Assembly (NCBI GenBank): GCA_963693315.1
Contig: OY856188.1
Coordinates: 153,165,064 to 153,229,063, forward strand
Length of the DNA: 64,000 nt
Source: Diogma glabrata
Taxonomy: Eukaryota > Arthropoda > Insecta > Diptera > Cylindrotomidae
Reading direction: 5' to 3'
The notes below the pieces were generated by a model that worked only from the letters and a program-made list of their open reading frames with translations, was not told the origin of the DNA and did not search any database. This document shows, one piece after another, positions 34,440 through 45,121 of this stretch (its first letter is position 1; each line of letters starts with the position of its first letter). Position numbers and translations under genes: made by a program.

Positions 34440-37345
34440 AAATATTGCAATGTTTCTTAAATTTTTTTTTTTTTTTAAATAAAATGTGTTGTGTAATAGG
34501 GTTTAGAATATGTGTCACAACAACACATAAATACCTTTTAAGACCTAGGTCTAGACCTGGATCCCACAACAACTGGCGTTCTAAGGTGTAGATTAACGCT
34601 TTTTTTAAACATCTGCGGGTTGAAGTCACCTGAGACTAACGATTCCGGCAAACTATTCCATTTGTACGCAGTTCGGACAAAGAAGTCTCTCTGCGATCTG
34701 CCAGTATGACAGTGCGGGATCTTTACCGTTTCACCGGTTGCGGCAGCCGATTGCTGAGTGGAACGGGGGTAAGAATAAGTTTGAGGCCTGATGCCGCTGA
34801 TTTCATCTGAGCACTGCTGATGACGATATTTGTAAAAAACAACGAGGTCAGCAACAGTGCGACGATGTTGTAGGGAATCAAGTTTTGATGTCAAAGTTCG
34901 ATCACCCACAATTCGTATAGCCCGCTTTTGAACAGAGTCCAAGAGGGCCAAGATGGAAACAGAGGCAGCACCCCAAACTGGACAGCAGTACTCCATACAG
35001 GGACGAATATAGGACTTATAAACATGGAGCAATTGGTATGGAGTGAAAAATTTTTTGCATCTATTTAGGAGGCCGAGTTTTTTAGACGCGCTTTTTGCCA
35101 TCGCCATTACATGATTGTTCCAGAGTAGGTCATTTGAAACTGTGACACCCAATAAACGAATGTTTTTACATTCACCTATTGGTTCATCACACATACTAAA
35201 TAAAATATCTTTGGGAAACTCGGTCTTTAATCTGGAAACAATCAACAGCTGTGTTTTGGTAGAGTTGAAATTGACAAGGTTTTGGTCACCCCAGTCGGCG
35301 ACTTTATTCAGGTCTTTGTTCACGTTTATGGCAGCGTTTCTCCGGGCAGGATTAATTCGTTCGTGCATTTTTGGTTGCTGGTGATTTTCAACAATTGGTT
35401 GATATAAATCAAAAATAGGGTTGGGGACAATACGGAACCTTGAGGTACACCAGCGTTAATTAGTTTAGACTCAGAAGAACATCCGTCTAAGGTTACCGAA
35501 ATGTATCGGTTGGATAGAAAATTTTGAATCAGCTTCACAACATTGGGATGAAAACCGTACGCAACGAGCTTGTTGATTAAGTTGGCATGCCAGACTCGAT
35601 CGAATGCCTTGGAGATGTCTAAAGCGATAACGTACGTTTCACCACCTTTATCAAGTATACAGTTCCAACAATGCGCTACATAGTTTAATAGATCGGTGGT
35701 TGATCTTTTATATCGAAAACCGTATTGGCTGTCGGATATTAAATGATTTTCTTCCAGAAATTTTGAATATGTGTATTAATATAATGTTCGTAGACTTTGG
35801 ATAGGACCGATAGTAAAGCTATTGGCCTATAATTTGAGATATCGGATTTTGGTCCCTTTTTGGGGACGGGTTGGACGTTTGTCAACTTCCAGCACGAGGG
35901 AAATATACCAGATTTGTAGGATTGGTAGAATATTTTAGTTAAAGTTGGTGCAAGTTCTTTGGAAAAGGTTTTTAAAATAATGGGTGGAATATTGTCCATT
36001 CCTGAGGCTTTGTTAATGTTTAACCCCTTTAAAAGTTTAGCGACTATTTTGGGTTTGAAGTGAAGTTCATTCATATTAACTCCTGAAGGCTGGGTTTAAG
36101 GTATTTCTTTAGGAGTTTCCAAAACAGTGGAGTTCAGAGCAAAGCGTTCAGCGAACAAGTTAGCTTTTCTTGCGGGATCATTGACCATTAAATCACCATC
36201 AATAATATGGGGAATAGAAAATTTTGTACCAGAATTTAAAGAATTAATGGCACTGTAGAAACTCTTGTCAGAAACAGACATAGACGAAAGTTTTGAGGCT
36301 TTCGCTCTGTCAATTTCAGACTTTTCGTTTGAGATAATCTGGTTAGATATTTTGTTGGCCTTTAGATATTGGGATCGATTAGTGGGAGTTTTGTTATGAA
36401 TCCAAATATTAAATGATCTACGTTTGTTTCTAAGTGCCGTTTTGGCCGCTTTCGAATACAAGTATTTTTGTTTGGGTTTTACTATGGAGAAAGGGACAAA
36501 TTTATTGATAGCAAATTGGATGGTTTCTGTAAAGTTTTGAGCAGAAACATTTACATTGTCAGTGTAAAAACAATGACGGTCGAAAGGGAAACCATGGAAA
36601 AAATTTTGAAGACCACTCATCCATTTTTGAGTAGTGAAATATTTTACGGGGTTTGGGAGCTGTAGTTTTAAGTAAATCAGTTTTGATAACTGATGAGATT
36701 AAATAGTGATCAGAATTTCCAATACTACCTTTCGCGACATCGACACTCGTAATATCTGGCATTGTGGTAAGATAGAGATCTAAAAGAAAACTATTATCAC
36801 CGTCATTACGGGGAGTGAAAGTCGGGCTTTTAACAATTTGGAATAGGCCCTGAGACGCGGCAAAAATGTTTGCCAGTTTTCCACTATTGTCAACATCGTC
36901 GGTCGATTTGGAGAATTCCAACCATGATTTGTTGTACGGTACCGGTAACGATAACTTCACAATTAGGGGACTTTGCTGTAATCTCGTCCATAATTTTTGT
37001 CAGTATATTAAAAAAGTTTGGGTTACGTTTGTTGGGGGACCGGTATAAAGCTATTGTAAAAAAAGTCATTTCTGGAAGACAAATCTTTAAAACCATTGTA
37101 TTGAAGCCGTCACCGTGTAGTTCAAAATTTGGAAAGCGCGTGTACGCAACACTCTCATGAATGAATGTGCATGCGCCCTGATGGAGTTTGAAAGCTGATT
37201 CGAGCCTATATTTGGAATTAAGCGATTCTATAAAGAGAAAATTTTCAGAAACTTGTGTTTCTGTAAGGAATAGAATGTTCGGTTTGTCGTGCTCAAGATG
37301 ATGTTGTACGTGGTCATGGTTAGCGTTCAATCCGCAGATGTTTTG
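34440..37345 (-). pseudogene. CR1/jockey-like LINE, nearly full second ORF, catalytic segment deleted
   Basis: Read from the right. 37330-36630: apurinic endonuclease (PNILFLTETQVSE; IVTG; LLDLYLTTMPD; NSDHYLIS). 36620-36100: linker with KAAKTALRNKRRSFNIW. 36074-35390: RT palm (NYRPIALLSVLSKVYE, LDISKAFDRVW-type, GVPQGSVLSPTLFLIYIN). 35368-34540: thumb and C-terminus (NLVNFNSTKTQLL, PCMEYCCPVWGAAS, KWNSLPESLVSGD). Between LFLIYIN and the NKDLNKVADW block about 40 residues with the (F/Y)ADD motif are missing, replaced by a short unrelated linker, so RT is dead. The frame also shifts between sub-blocks. The 3' end carries AATAAAATG-type sequence and an A-run (34460-34478 as T). The 5' end is lost. 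Confidence 0.85.
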
Positions 37346-37690
37346 AACATGTATGGGGGGGGGGAGTTACGGTCTGGAATTTGCACATTTTTTTAGAATA
37401 ACTCAAAAACTGCACCGCAAAATTCTAAAAAAAATTGTAGAGTTTCTGAAATTTAGTGCTCTTTCAAATGACACCCTTTTTCACCCTTCCCCACCCCAAA
37501 GCACAAAAATATAATTATTTGAGAGTTCGCTTTAATTTTCGTTCAGAGTTTATCAAAATTCCTATCTCTGTCAATTTTTTAAAATTTCTCTGTTAATTAG
37601 GCTCGAAATGCAAGTGTAACGCGGAAAAATGATAATTCGAATAGTTATTGAATTTTAAAAAAAACATATCATCGTCCACACATTTTCTGA
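37346..37690. other. Inter-LINE spacer with a repeated flank
   Basis: 37390-37452 resembles 34401-34462 on the other side of the LINE (both contain ACTGCACCGCAAAATTCTAAAA or the ACTGTGCATCGCAAAATTC variant). This is about 60 bp, too long for a usual LINE target duplication, so it may be an older repeat in which the LINE sits. A G-run is at 37354-37363. Confidence 0.45.
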
Positions 37691-38588
37691 AATGCCTGAG
37701 GGGAAAATTCATCGGGAAATACAGAGGAGGGCATTGAGTTCCACAATTTGGCCCCTCTATTTAAATAGTCGTTCTGAAAGGAAACAGTTCTACAACAAAT
37801 GGATGGGATAACTCGGCAGCTCTTGTTTGTCGATTATACTGCACACACGATGGAGGGATATTTTGAATTTCCTTAGAAGAGAGTTCGTTAAAGTTATATT
37901 TATAGTAGATTGACAATTCACCCACATTTCTTCTGTGCTGGAGTGAATCAAGCTGGTCCGTTAGTTTGGTATTACCAATCACGCAATTCCTCATGGTTTA
38001 TTTTAATAGGGAAATTTTATGTCGCTCTATTCGTGAAAGACGACATAGTTTGGTTTTGGTTGGATTAAATGAAACAAGATTACGATCAACCCATTTCATT
38101 ATACGATCCAGATCTTTGTTGATAGAAACAATTAGCAGCTCTCTATCAGTGGTAACTGCAGTATGAGATCGAAATTTAGGAGATGCATGTGATGCATACA
38201 ATGTGCTGTCATCAGAAAAACTATGGATTTTGTGCACTGTGGAAATAAGTAAGTCATTAATGTATAAAAGAAACAAGGTTGGTGAGAGTGCAGAACCTTG
38301 CGGAACCCCAGCATTGGTTGTGAAAATATTAGATGTGATACCATCTAAATTAACATGAAATTGGTGACTTGTAAGAAAACTATGAATCCATGAGATAGTA
38401 AGATGGTCTATGCCATAAGATTTTAATTGAGCCATGAGATTTCTATGCCACACTTTATCAAATGCTTTAGAAATGTCAAGTGAAATACTGAATGTTTCGC
38501 CATAGTTTTCCAGCGATTTGTTCCAGAGATGGGACACGTAGGCTAACAGATCACCTGTTGCATGACTTCTACGAAAACCATACTGTTA

Positions 38589-38809
38589 ATCATCAATAAT
38601 TAATTACTACAACAATTAATTAAAAATTTTTCTCCTTTTTTACTTTCACCACAGAAAGGTTTTTTACTTTCACCTTGCTATGGTGAAAGTAAAAAAGGAG
38701 GAAAATTTTTAATTAATTGTTGTAGTAATTAAAATTTTCACGAAAAAGTTCAAAAATAATTTTTTTTATTATTTATTGATTAATAATTAATTGTTTATCA
38801 TCAATAATT
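38589..38809. mobile_element. Hairpin-headed insertion with 13-bp direct repeats
   Basis: ATCATCAATAATT is at 38589-38601 and again at 38797-38809. The inserted sequence starts with a near-perfect 51-bp inverted repeat (arms 38601-38651 and 38681-38731; the arms contain TTACTTTCACC and GGTGAAAGTAA), with a 29-nt loop. It ends with a ~65-nt AT-rich tail before the second direct repeat. It splits the LINE RT domain. Same architecture as 675-818. No coding sequence. Confidence 0.7.
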
Positions 38810-39948
38810 GCGACATTTCCAAATAATCTATTAAATTGTAGTTAACATATTTTTCAAATATTTTAGCTAAAACCGACAGAATTGCAATTGGTCTATAATT
38901 GTTAGGGTCTATCTTTCTGCATTTCTTTGATATGGGTTAAACGTTGGCCAACTTCCAAGAATCGGGAAATATTCCGGTTTTATAAGATAAATACAAAATA
39001 TTTGTTAAAATTGTAGCTAGTTGCCTAGCAAAGTTTTTAAGAATGAGGGGTGGAATACCGTAGGGGTCAGCAGATTTGTTGATATTGATAGAAAGAAGCA
39101 TTTTCCGTACAATATTGCAACGAAAAATAATTGGTTTCATTTTCGTTACAACTGGGGAAATGAGTGTAGGAGAATGGGGAGGTTCAACTATGTTTGAGTT
39201 TTCTGCGAAAATACGACCCAAAAGATCCGCCTTCTCTTTCGAGTCGCTCACGGGAATGTCGTTCAGAACTAAGGTTGGAATAGACTATAGAGGATCGAGT
39301 AAAATTACTTTAGACGGATTTAACTGCCTGAAAGAAACTACGTGAGCCAGATGGGGCTCGGCGAATTTCTGTGCTTTCTTTTGGATAAACGCGTCTTTGC
39401 TAAGTCTATTTTGAATTTACTAATATTTCTGGCTTTCTTATAGGCGCTATGGGTTTCAGGTGTTTTATTAGCGTTATACGTCTTAAATGCTTTACGTTTA
39501 TTCCTCACTGCCTCATCAACATCCCGCGTGAACCAAGGCTCAGTTTTAGGAGTGATTAATCGATTTGGAATAAACCGCCGCATTCCGTCTTTTATGATTT
39601 CTGAAATTCTTATTGCCGATGTGCTAGGATCTTGATCAACACAACAAATAGTTTTCCAAGGTGTTTCATCATAAAAGTTTCTCAGTCCCTCCCAGTCAAA
39701 CGCGACGAGGATTTGCTTTAATTTGTGTCGGTGATGTAAATTGCACTATTGCTTATATTAGTAAATGGTCCGATGTTTCGATGGGTTGTTCAACTTTTGT
39801 CTTCGTAGTATCTGCTTCGTTTGTCAAAAACAAATCCAGCAAATTATTGTTATGATGTGAATGGTCACAGATTCTAGTGGGACACTCTATCATTTGCGTC
39901 AAACCGTGATAATCTGCGAGTATCAGTTCGGCTTGTCTTCCTACGTCG

Positions 39949-40768
39949 CACAGTGGGATTTTTTGTGCAATAAGTAATTTTTTCGACACATAAAATTTAA
40001 AAATGTAATGATGCAGTTTTGTAGAAAATTGATTCAGTATGAAGAATCCATAAATTGTATCCCAAAAAAAATTTTATTTGTCTTTGAAATAATGAAGTAA
40101 GGTTAAGGTCACATGTAAATTTTGGTCCAAAATATTGAAAATTGTTTAAGCACTTCTATAGTGTTTGTACGTAAGATAACTTTATTGCTTTAATTTAAAT
40201 AGTGATTATTTTCAAATATACCCTTTTCTGCGTATTTAATAAAAAAATTATAAAGTTCGCTCATATGGTTTAAAAGATATGATAGAATAAAATTTGTTCT
40301 ATAATGTGCCGTGATTGCAAACTTCCTTGGAAGAAAAAAAAGGTTGCTCGGTCGTGCTAGGTGCTCCCGCTATAATAAAATGAAAGGTAAGACTCCATAC
40401 TATCAATTAAAAAAAAAAAAAGTTTAAATAATTAATAATCTTTTATAAAATCATAAAATTTATAAAATCATAAAATCATAAAATTTTGGGTTCTAGGTGG
40501 GCGGTGGGTAGTGGGCGTGCCCGATTTTTATGAAACTTTATTTTATTCTTAATTGAGGTAATAAAAGGCTCTGTGCCAAATTTCAAAAACTTTGGGCATA
40601 AAAATAAATTTTGGGTTCTATGGGCGGTGAAAAGTGGGCGTGGCCAATTTTGATGAAACTTTAAATTTTTCTTAATTGAGCTAACCAAAGGCTCAGAGCA
40701 AAATTTCAACATTCTACGAGCACTCCTTATATTTTTTGCCAAACATTATATGAACAAATCCCACTGTG
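39949..40768. mobile_element. Non-autonomous Transib-like element (820 bp)
   Basis: Begins CACAGTGGGATTT and ends AAATCCCACTGTG, a perfect 13-bp terminal inverted repeat. It is flanked by CGTCG on both sides (39944-39948 and 40769-40773), a 5-bp GC-rich target duplication. Removing the element and one CGTCG makes the LINE endonuclease reading frame continuous, so this is a real insertion. A CACAGTG terminus identical to the V(D)J signal heptamer, with a 5-bp GC-rich duplication, is the Transib signature. There is no transposase. The interior has a ~120-bp tandem duplication (about 40480-40600 and 40610-40720), each with a GTGGGCGTG word. Confidence 0.8.
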
Positions 40769-41807
40769 CGTCGTCAGTGCGTGATGAATACTTAAGCCAT
40801 TCTTTATTATGAATACTAAAGTCTCCAAGAATGGCCAGTCAAACTTTGGGGCAGTCCGTAGTAATCTTGTCTAGATTAGCCGATATTTGATCGAAAAAGG
40901 GACATCCTGGAGGGGGGGGGGGGGGGCTAATTTGGGGATCTGCATAATCCTATTATAAATATAGTGTCATCAACATCTGAGATCTTCAGTGCTACAGAAT
41001 TATGGTGCTTAGAGTTCAACTGGTAGGCCTTAATTCTCGTACATGAAAGTGAATTTCGAACAAATACACAGACACCAAGCTTGTTATAAAAGGAATGTTC
41101 CAATTCGTAACTAGGTATCCAGTATTTATCGAGTTCCAACTTCGATGCTTTGCCACTGACAATTGTTTCGGTAAGAAACAATCGGTCAGGTTTATTTTTT
41201 TCGATGTAGTGATGAACCTCGTTTAGATTCGAATTGAGACCTCTTATGTTGGTGAAGTTAATGCTAAGCTGTTGGTTCACTCTGCGGCCATTTTGTTGAG
41301 ACAAAGACTTACCCTTTGACATTGCAGGTATAGATACTGAAATTCGGCCAGGCATAAATTTAAACACTACACAGTACAAAAGAAACTGGGTATCTCTGTC
41401 ACAAAAACACGATAGCAGGTTTCATGCAACAGTTGCACGAAAAGGTATAATATATAAGAAATATTGTATAATATATTTTTTATTCGCCTACATATTAAAG
41501 TATTGCTTTATTAGTGTGATTTGCGGCCTTAAAGTGTCCCTTTTTAACTATTTATTTTGTTGTCATTAGTTACGTCCAAAAAAGTAAAAAGCATTTGTAT
41601 TTGTTTAAATTCTATGAAAAATAGAATTTTTTATCAAAGCAACCCTTAAATTCAAAATTTCATTGTCCAATTAAAATAGTTGTTATCAATTGTTGCCATA
41701 GTTATACAATAGTTTGGGAAAAATAACAAATATTTTGTCAAAGGTTACTTGTTCCACATATTTTTATTTTAAAATTTATGCAAATTTATAATTCTAAGGA
41801 ATAGAAT

Positions 41808-41885
41808 TTTCGGTTTGTCGTGCTCAAAATGATGTTGCACGTGGTCATGGTTAGCGTTCAATCCGCAGATTTTTTGAACATGTAT
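41808..41885 (-). repeat. LINE endonuclease fragment
   Basis: About 80 bp nearly identical to 37265-37345 (TTTCGGTTTGTCGTGCTCAA, then GGTCATGGTTAGCGTTCAAT), the 5' end of the LINE at 34440-37345. It sits just inside the left arm of the long-inverted-repeat element. Confidence 0.75.
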
Positions 41886-42063
41886 TTTAAAATTTGTTTT
41901 TGATTAATATATGTGTTGTCCCTGCAAATACCGTGGACATGCCGCTTTATGGGCGGATGGATTGCGCATATTTGCTTTACCAATTGCAGACTTGCATATG
42001 TATCAAAAGGTTTATTTTTTATTTTATATTTTTAATGAGCGGTACTACTACGGAACGCTGCCT

Positions 42064-42206
42064 AGCTAAGACTGCGAGTGTTGCCGTTGACTATTTAAAG
42101 TTCGTCCGCCAGCACCCTGAGACTTGGCTAATGATATCTCCTGCCATTGCCAGTGGTATGTGACGCTAACTCATATGTCAATGGCAGGGAGTGGAGTACG
42201 CGGGGT
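42064..42206. repeat. Structured module shared with 59083-59241
   Basis: Contains a CCGCCAGCACCC word, GCCAGTGGTATG and GAGTACGCGGGG. A 9-bp stem CTGCCATTG (42141-42149) pairs with CAATGGCAG (42179-42187). The other copy has CTGCTATTG and CAATAGCAG at the same places, so one base pair changed on both sides. No open frame of note. It could be an RNA, a SINE core or part of a DNA element. Confidence 0.55.
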
Positions 42207-42689
42207 AGTCAGACGCGTAGATCAACATTGATCATAATCGATCAAAATGGACCCCTCCTGCGGTAGTATATATATAATTTTACTTATTTTGATTTGTATT
42301 ATCTGAGGTATTATATTCGAATTTTTATATTATAATAAAACAACTACTTTTATTAAAACTATACACCTATATGTATACTGTGTTGTCGTAATACAACTTT
42401 ACGAACAAAAATACAAAATAGCCAAAAAAACAATGTGTTGACTTGTTTTCAAGAATGTCTTTTATTGATTCAGATAGTTTTATCTGTGAGTTCTAACAAG
42501 CGAGTTATCTGACGGTTATTACAAATGTATTCACAATATTATTTTCGATACCACATGTCCATTAAAATGTATTTTTGGCTTCTTGTTTTTTAATACCGAA
42601 TCATAAAACAACACAAAATAAAATAAAGAAAAATAGTTTAGCAATTTGTTGATGATTCATATTTATTTTAGTATGTACATGTGTGTTTT

Positions 42690-42832
42690 TCAATATAGTA
42701 CATTATGATGCTAGGACGTAAAGCTAAAGATTTTGGACGTATGTGGAGTTTGCCAATCGAGGCGCTAGGCGAGATTTGCACCCACATTAAGTCCAAAATA
42801 GCTTACGTCCGTGCATCATATACTATTTTTTA
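42690..42832. repeat. Hairpin block GGACGTAAAGCT / AGCTTACGTCC
   Basis: Arms around 42700-42752 (GATGCTAGGACGTAAAGCTA, TTTTGGACGTATGTGG) and 42780-42825 (CCCACATTAAGTCCAAAATA, GCTTACGTCCGTGCATCAT) pair imperfectly. The loop is GC-richer than its surroundings (GGCGCTAGGCGAG). It is followed by TTTTTTATTCGCC, the same word as the outer edge of the long-inverted-repeat element. Confidence 0.55.
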
Positions 42833-43198
42833 TTCGCCGCAAGCAAAATATTTATAAAATAAATGTTTATTCTAAATTAAAATTATAAATTTGCAAAAAT
42901 TTTGAAATAAAAATATGTGGAACAAGTTACCTTTGACAAAATATTTGTTATCTTTTCCAAATTATTGTATAACTATGGCAACAAATGATAAACACTATTT
43001 TAATTGGATAATGAAATTTTGAATTGAAGGTTTGCTTTGATAAAAATTTCTATTTTTTATAGAATTAAAACAAATACAAATGCTTTTTACTTTTTTGGAC
43101 GTATCTATGGCAACAACATAAATGGTTAAAAAGTGACACTCTAAGGTCGCAAATCACAGTAATAAAGTAACACTTTAATACATAGGCGAATAAAAATA

Positions 43199-43819
43199 TC
43201 TTTATATCTTTGTATTCTGATAAATTTCTACTAATAAATCAACAAAAATTTCAATTTTATATTAAATGAAATTTTTTTATGAAATATAAGGCATGTTTAG
43301 TGTTAACTATGATGAATTATAAATGAGTGTTTCAGAATATTGTTTCGTAGATATTGCGAGTTACAAAGCTTTCACATTTTAGTTTTAGTTCTCTGAGAAG
43401 TTCAAGTACTAAACTACTAAAAACATTGAGATTTGAAATTATTTGTGAAAACTACGGCAAATACAAAATTTTAAAGATAATTATATATATATATATATAC
43501 ACCTATTTTCAAGCGAAACTACTGCTATTTTTTTGTAAATAAAATGGTACTGAATAATCCGATTTTAAATCGGTTTTCAGTTTGAAATAGCTGAATATTG
43601 GAGTATTTTGGTATATAATTTGTTATTTTATCTCAACTAAATCATTAAAAAAAATTAATTTAAAGTTTGATATAAGTTTTTTAATAGAAAAAAATAAAAA
43701 AAAATCAGAAAATAATAAAATTTTTAATTTTATTTTATAAATAATTGATTAAATTGTTTAAAAATGTTTGATAATTTGATTAATTCATTAAATTTAATTA
43801 ATATTAATATAATACAAAG
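43199..43819. other. Non-coding stretch
   Basis: AT-rich with a (TA)n run at 43482-43499. Nothing else recognised. Confidence 0.5.
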
Positions 43820-44060
43820 TTAATATCGGATGTGACCGCCTTGTGCTGCAATCATTTCGCGCATTCTATTAGGCGTTGAATTTAATAAATTGATGAAATA
43901 TTGGCGCCAATCAACGCCTCTCATCATGTTGTGCGCTCTCATAATGGCATCCCAGACCTCATCATTACTGTGAAACACTTGGTGTTCACTCCTAACTTTG
44001 ATTTTGATCTCTGACCCGACATTCTCAACTGGATTTATCTCTGGAGAGAGACTGAAAATA
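43820..44060 (-). pseudogene. Tc1/mariner transposase C-terminus
   Basis: On the - strand: SLSPEINPVENVGSEIKIKV, which holds the NPxEN block with the third catalytic acid of DD34E transposases, then NDEVWDAIMRA, STPNRMREMIAAQGGHIRY, the typical Tc1 end. The upstream two thirds are missing; the frame runs instead into the palindromic simple repeat at 44085-44335. Dead fragment. Confidence 0.8.
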
Positions 44061-44084
44061 TAAAAAAAAATGTATGGCTTCAAA

Positions 44085-44335
44085 GAGTTCTCCAAATAGT
44101 CAATGTACAGGTTTTGCAGTCCAAATTCAACATTTTGCAAGTCAAATTCAATATTTTGCACATCAAATTCAACTTTTGCAAATCAAATTCAACTTTTTTA
44201 CAAATCAAATTCAATTTTTTGTAAATCAAATTGAAGAGCAAAAAATTGAATTTGATTTGGAAAAAGTTGAATTTGATTTGCAAAATATTAAATTTGATTT
44301 GAAAAAAATTGAATTTAATTTGAAAAATAGGAAGG
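44085..44335. repeat. Palindromic AAATTCAA simple-repeat array
   Basis: About six ~18-bp units on the left read CAAATTCAA plus TTTTGCAAAT; about five on the right are their complement (TTGAATTTGATTTG). The switch is near 44235, so the array is one large inverted repeat. The coding-looking frames on both strands (repeating EFDLQN) come from the 18-bp period and are not genes. Confidence 0.8.
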
Positions 44336-44340
44336 GGTTG

Positions 44341-44558
44341 AAATCTCACAGCTCTGAGATATCAAGACTACGGTCTGGTTTAAGGATTTTGATATAGTTT
44401 TCGGCAAAAAACTTTTATGAGGACATGGTTTTTAGTTTTGGGCAGCGATGTATATCAAACATAACTCTTTGTTAAAGTACAAGTATTTTTTTTATCTCTG
44501 TTTAGAAATTTATTACAAAACTAACACGAAACATCAATACGTTGCCGGAAAATTATAA
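44341..44558 (+). repeat. Dispersed repeat block, inverted copy of 1315-1535
   Basis: See the partner at 1315-1535: same ATCTCACAGCTCTGAGATAT start and GTTGCCGGAAAATTATAA end. Directly follows the palindromic array here. Confidence 0.7.
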
Positions 44559-44639
44559 CAGATGATAATTTAACATAAATTAGTGAAAAGATGATACACT
44601 CAGCAAACTACTCAAAAACCTCTCCATTTAGTGTTTCGA

Positions 44640-45110
44640 GAAAATATTACAAAATCACAAATTCATATTTTCAAAATTCCAAAAATATTGTAAAAATTAA
44701 ATAAAATCAAACTTTTTTCAAAATTCTAAAAATATTCCAAAAATTATTACAAAATCAAAGATTAAAACTTTTTTTCAAAAATTCTAAAAATATTGCAAAA
44801 ATTATAACAAAATCAAAAACACAAACTTTTTTCAAAATCCCAAAATTATTTAAAAAATTGTAATACAATCAAATCTTTAAACTTTTTCTAAATTCTAATA
44901 ATATTCCTAAAATCCTTACAAATTCAAACTTTTTCCAAAATTCTAAAATTATTGCTAAAATTAAAACAATATCAAAAATTGAAACATTTTCAAAATTCCA
45001 AAAATTATAATAAAATCAAAAATTTAAAATTTTTCAAAATTCTAAAAATATTTCATTCTTTTCAATTCTCACAAAATCAAAAATTGAAACTTTTTTCAAA
45101 ATTATGAAAA
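44640..45110 (+). repeat. ~60-bp tandem array, copy 2
   Basis: About seven to eight diverged units of ~58-62 bp (TTTTTTCAAAATTCTAAAAA, then TATTGCAAAAATTATAACAA). Same family as 1130-1314. Confidence 0.65.
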
Positions 45111-45121
45111 TATATATATAT

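Larger units (their letters stand above)
37691..41400 (-). pseudogene. Second CR1/jockey-like LINE, interrupted by two insertions
   Basis: Read from the right. 41379-40930: endonuclease N-terminus (INFTNIRGLNSNL, DRLFLTETIVSG). ~40830 and 39989-39750: endonuclease C-terminus (AILGDFSIHNKEW; LLDLFLTNEADT; TSDHLLI). 39583-39340: linker. 39251-38820: RT start (INKSADPYGIPPLILKNFAR, YRPIAILSVLAKIFE). 38537-37998: RT palm (SISLDISKAFDKVWHRN, GVPQGSALSPTLFLLYIND, HSFSDDSTLY) with the catalytic SDD present. 37994-37761: C-terminus with part of the thumb missing near 37996. Endonuclease is split by the element at 39949-40768 and RT by the hairpin insertion at 38589-38809. A G-run at 40910-40928 and several stops also break it. 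Confidence 0.85.
41478..43198. mobile_element. Long-inverted-repeat element (arms ~325 bp)
   Basis: 41478-41805 and 42870-43198 are inverted copies, from TTTTTATTCGCCTA at the outer edge through TTGTTGCCATAGTTATACAA and AAGTAAAAAGCATTTGTATT. The interior (about 1.06 kb) holds a LINE fragment (41808-41885), a shared structured module (42064-42206) and a further hairpin (42690-42832). There is no transposase; open frame 41894-42163 has no motif. Foldback- or MITE-like. Confidence 0.7.

Noticed and set aside
44074..44397. 107-codon frame with repeating IQFFVNQIEEQ-type sequence
   Set aside because: An 18-bp palindromic simple repeat keeps frames open on both strands; no real protein.
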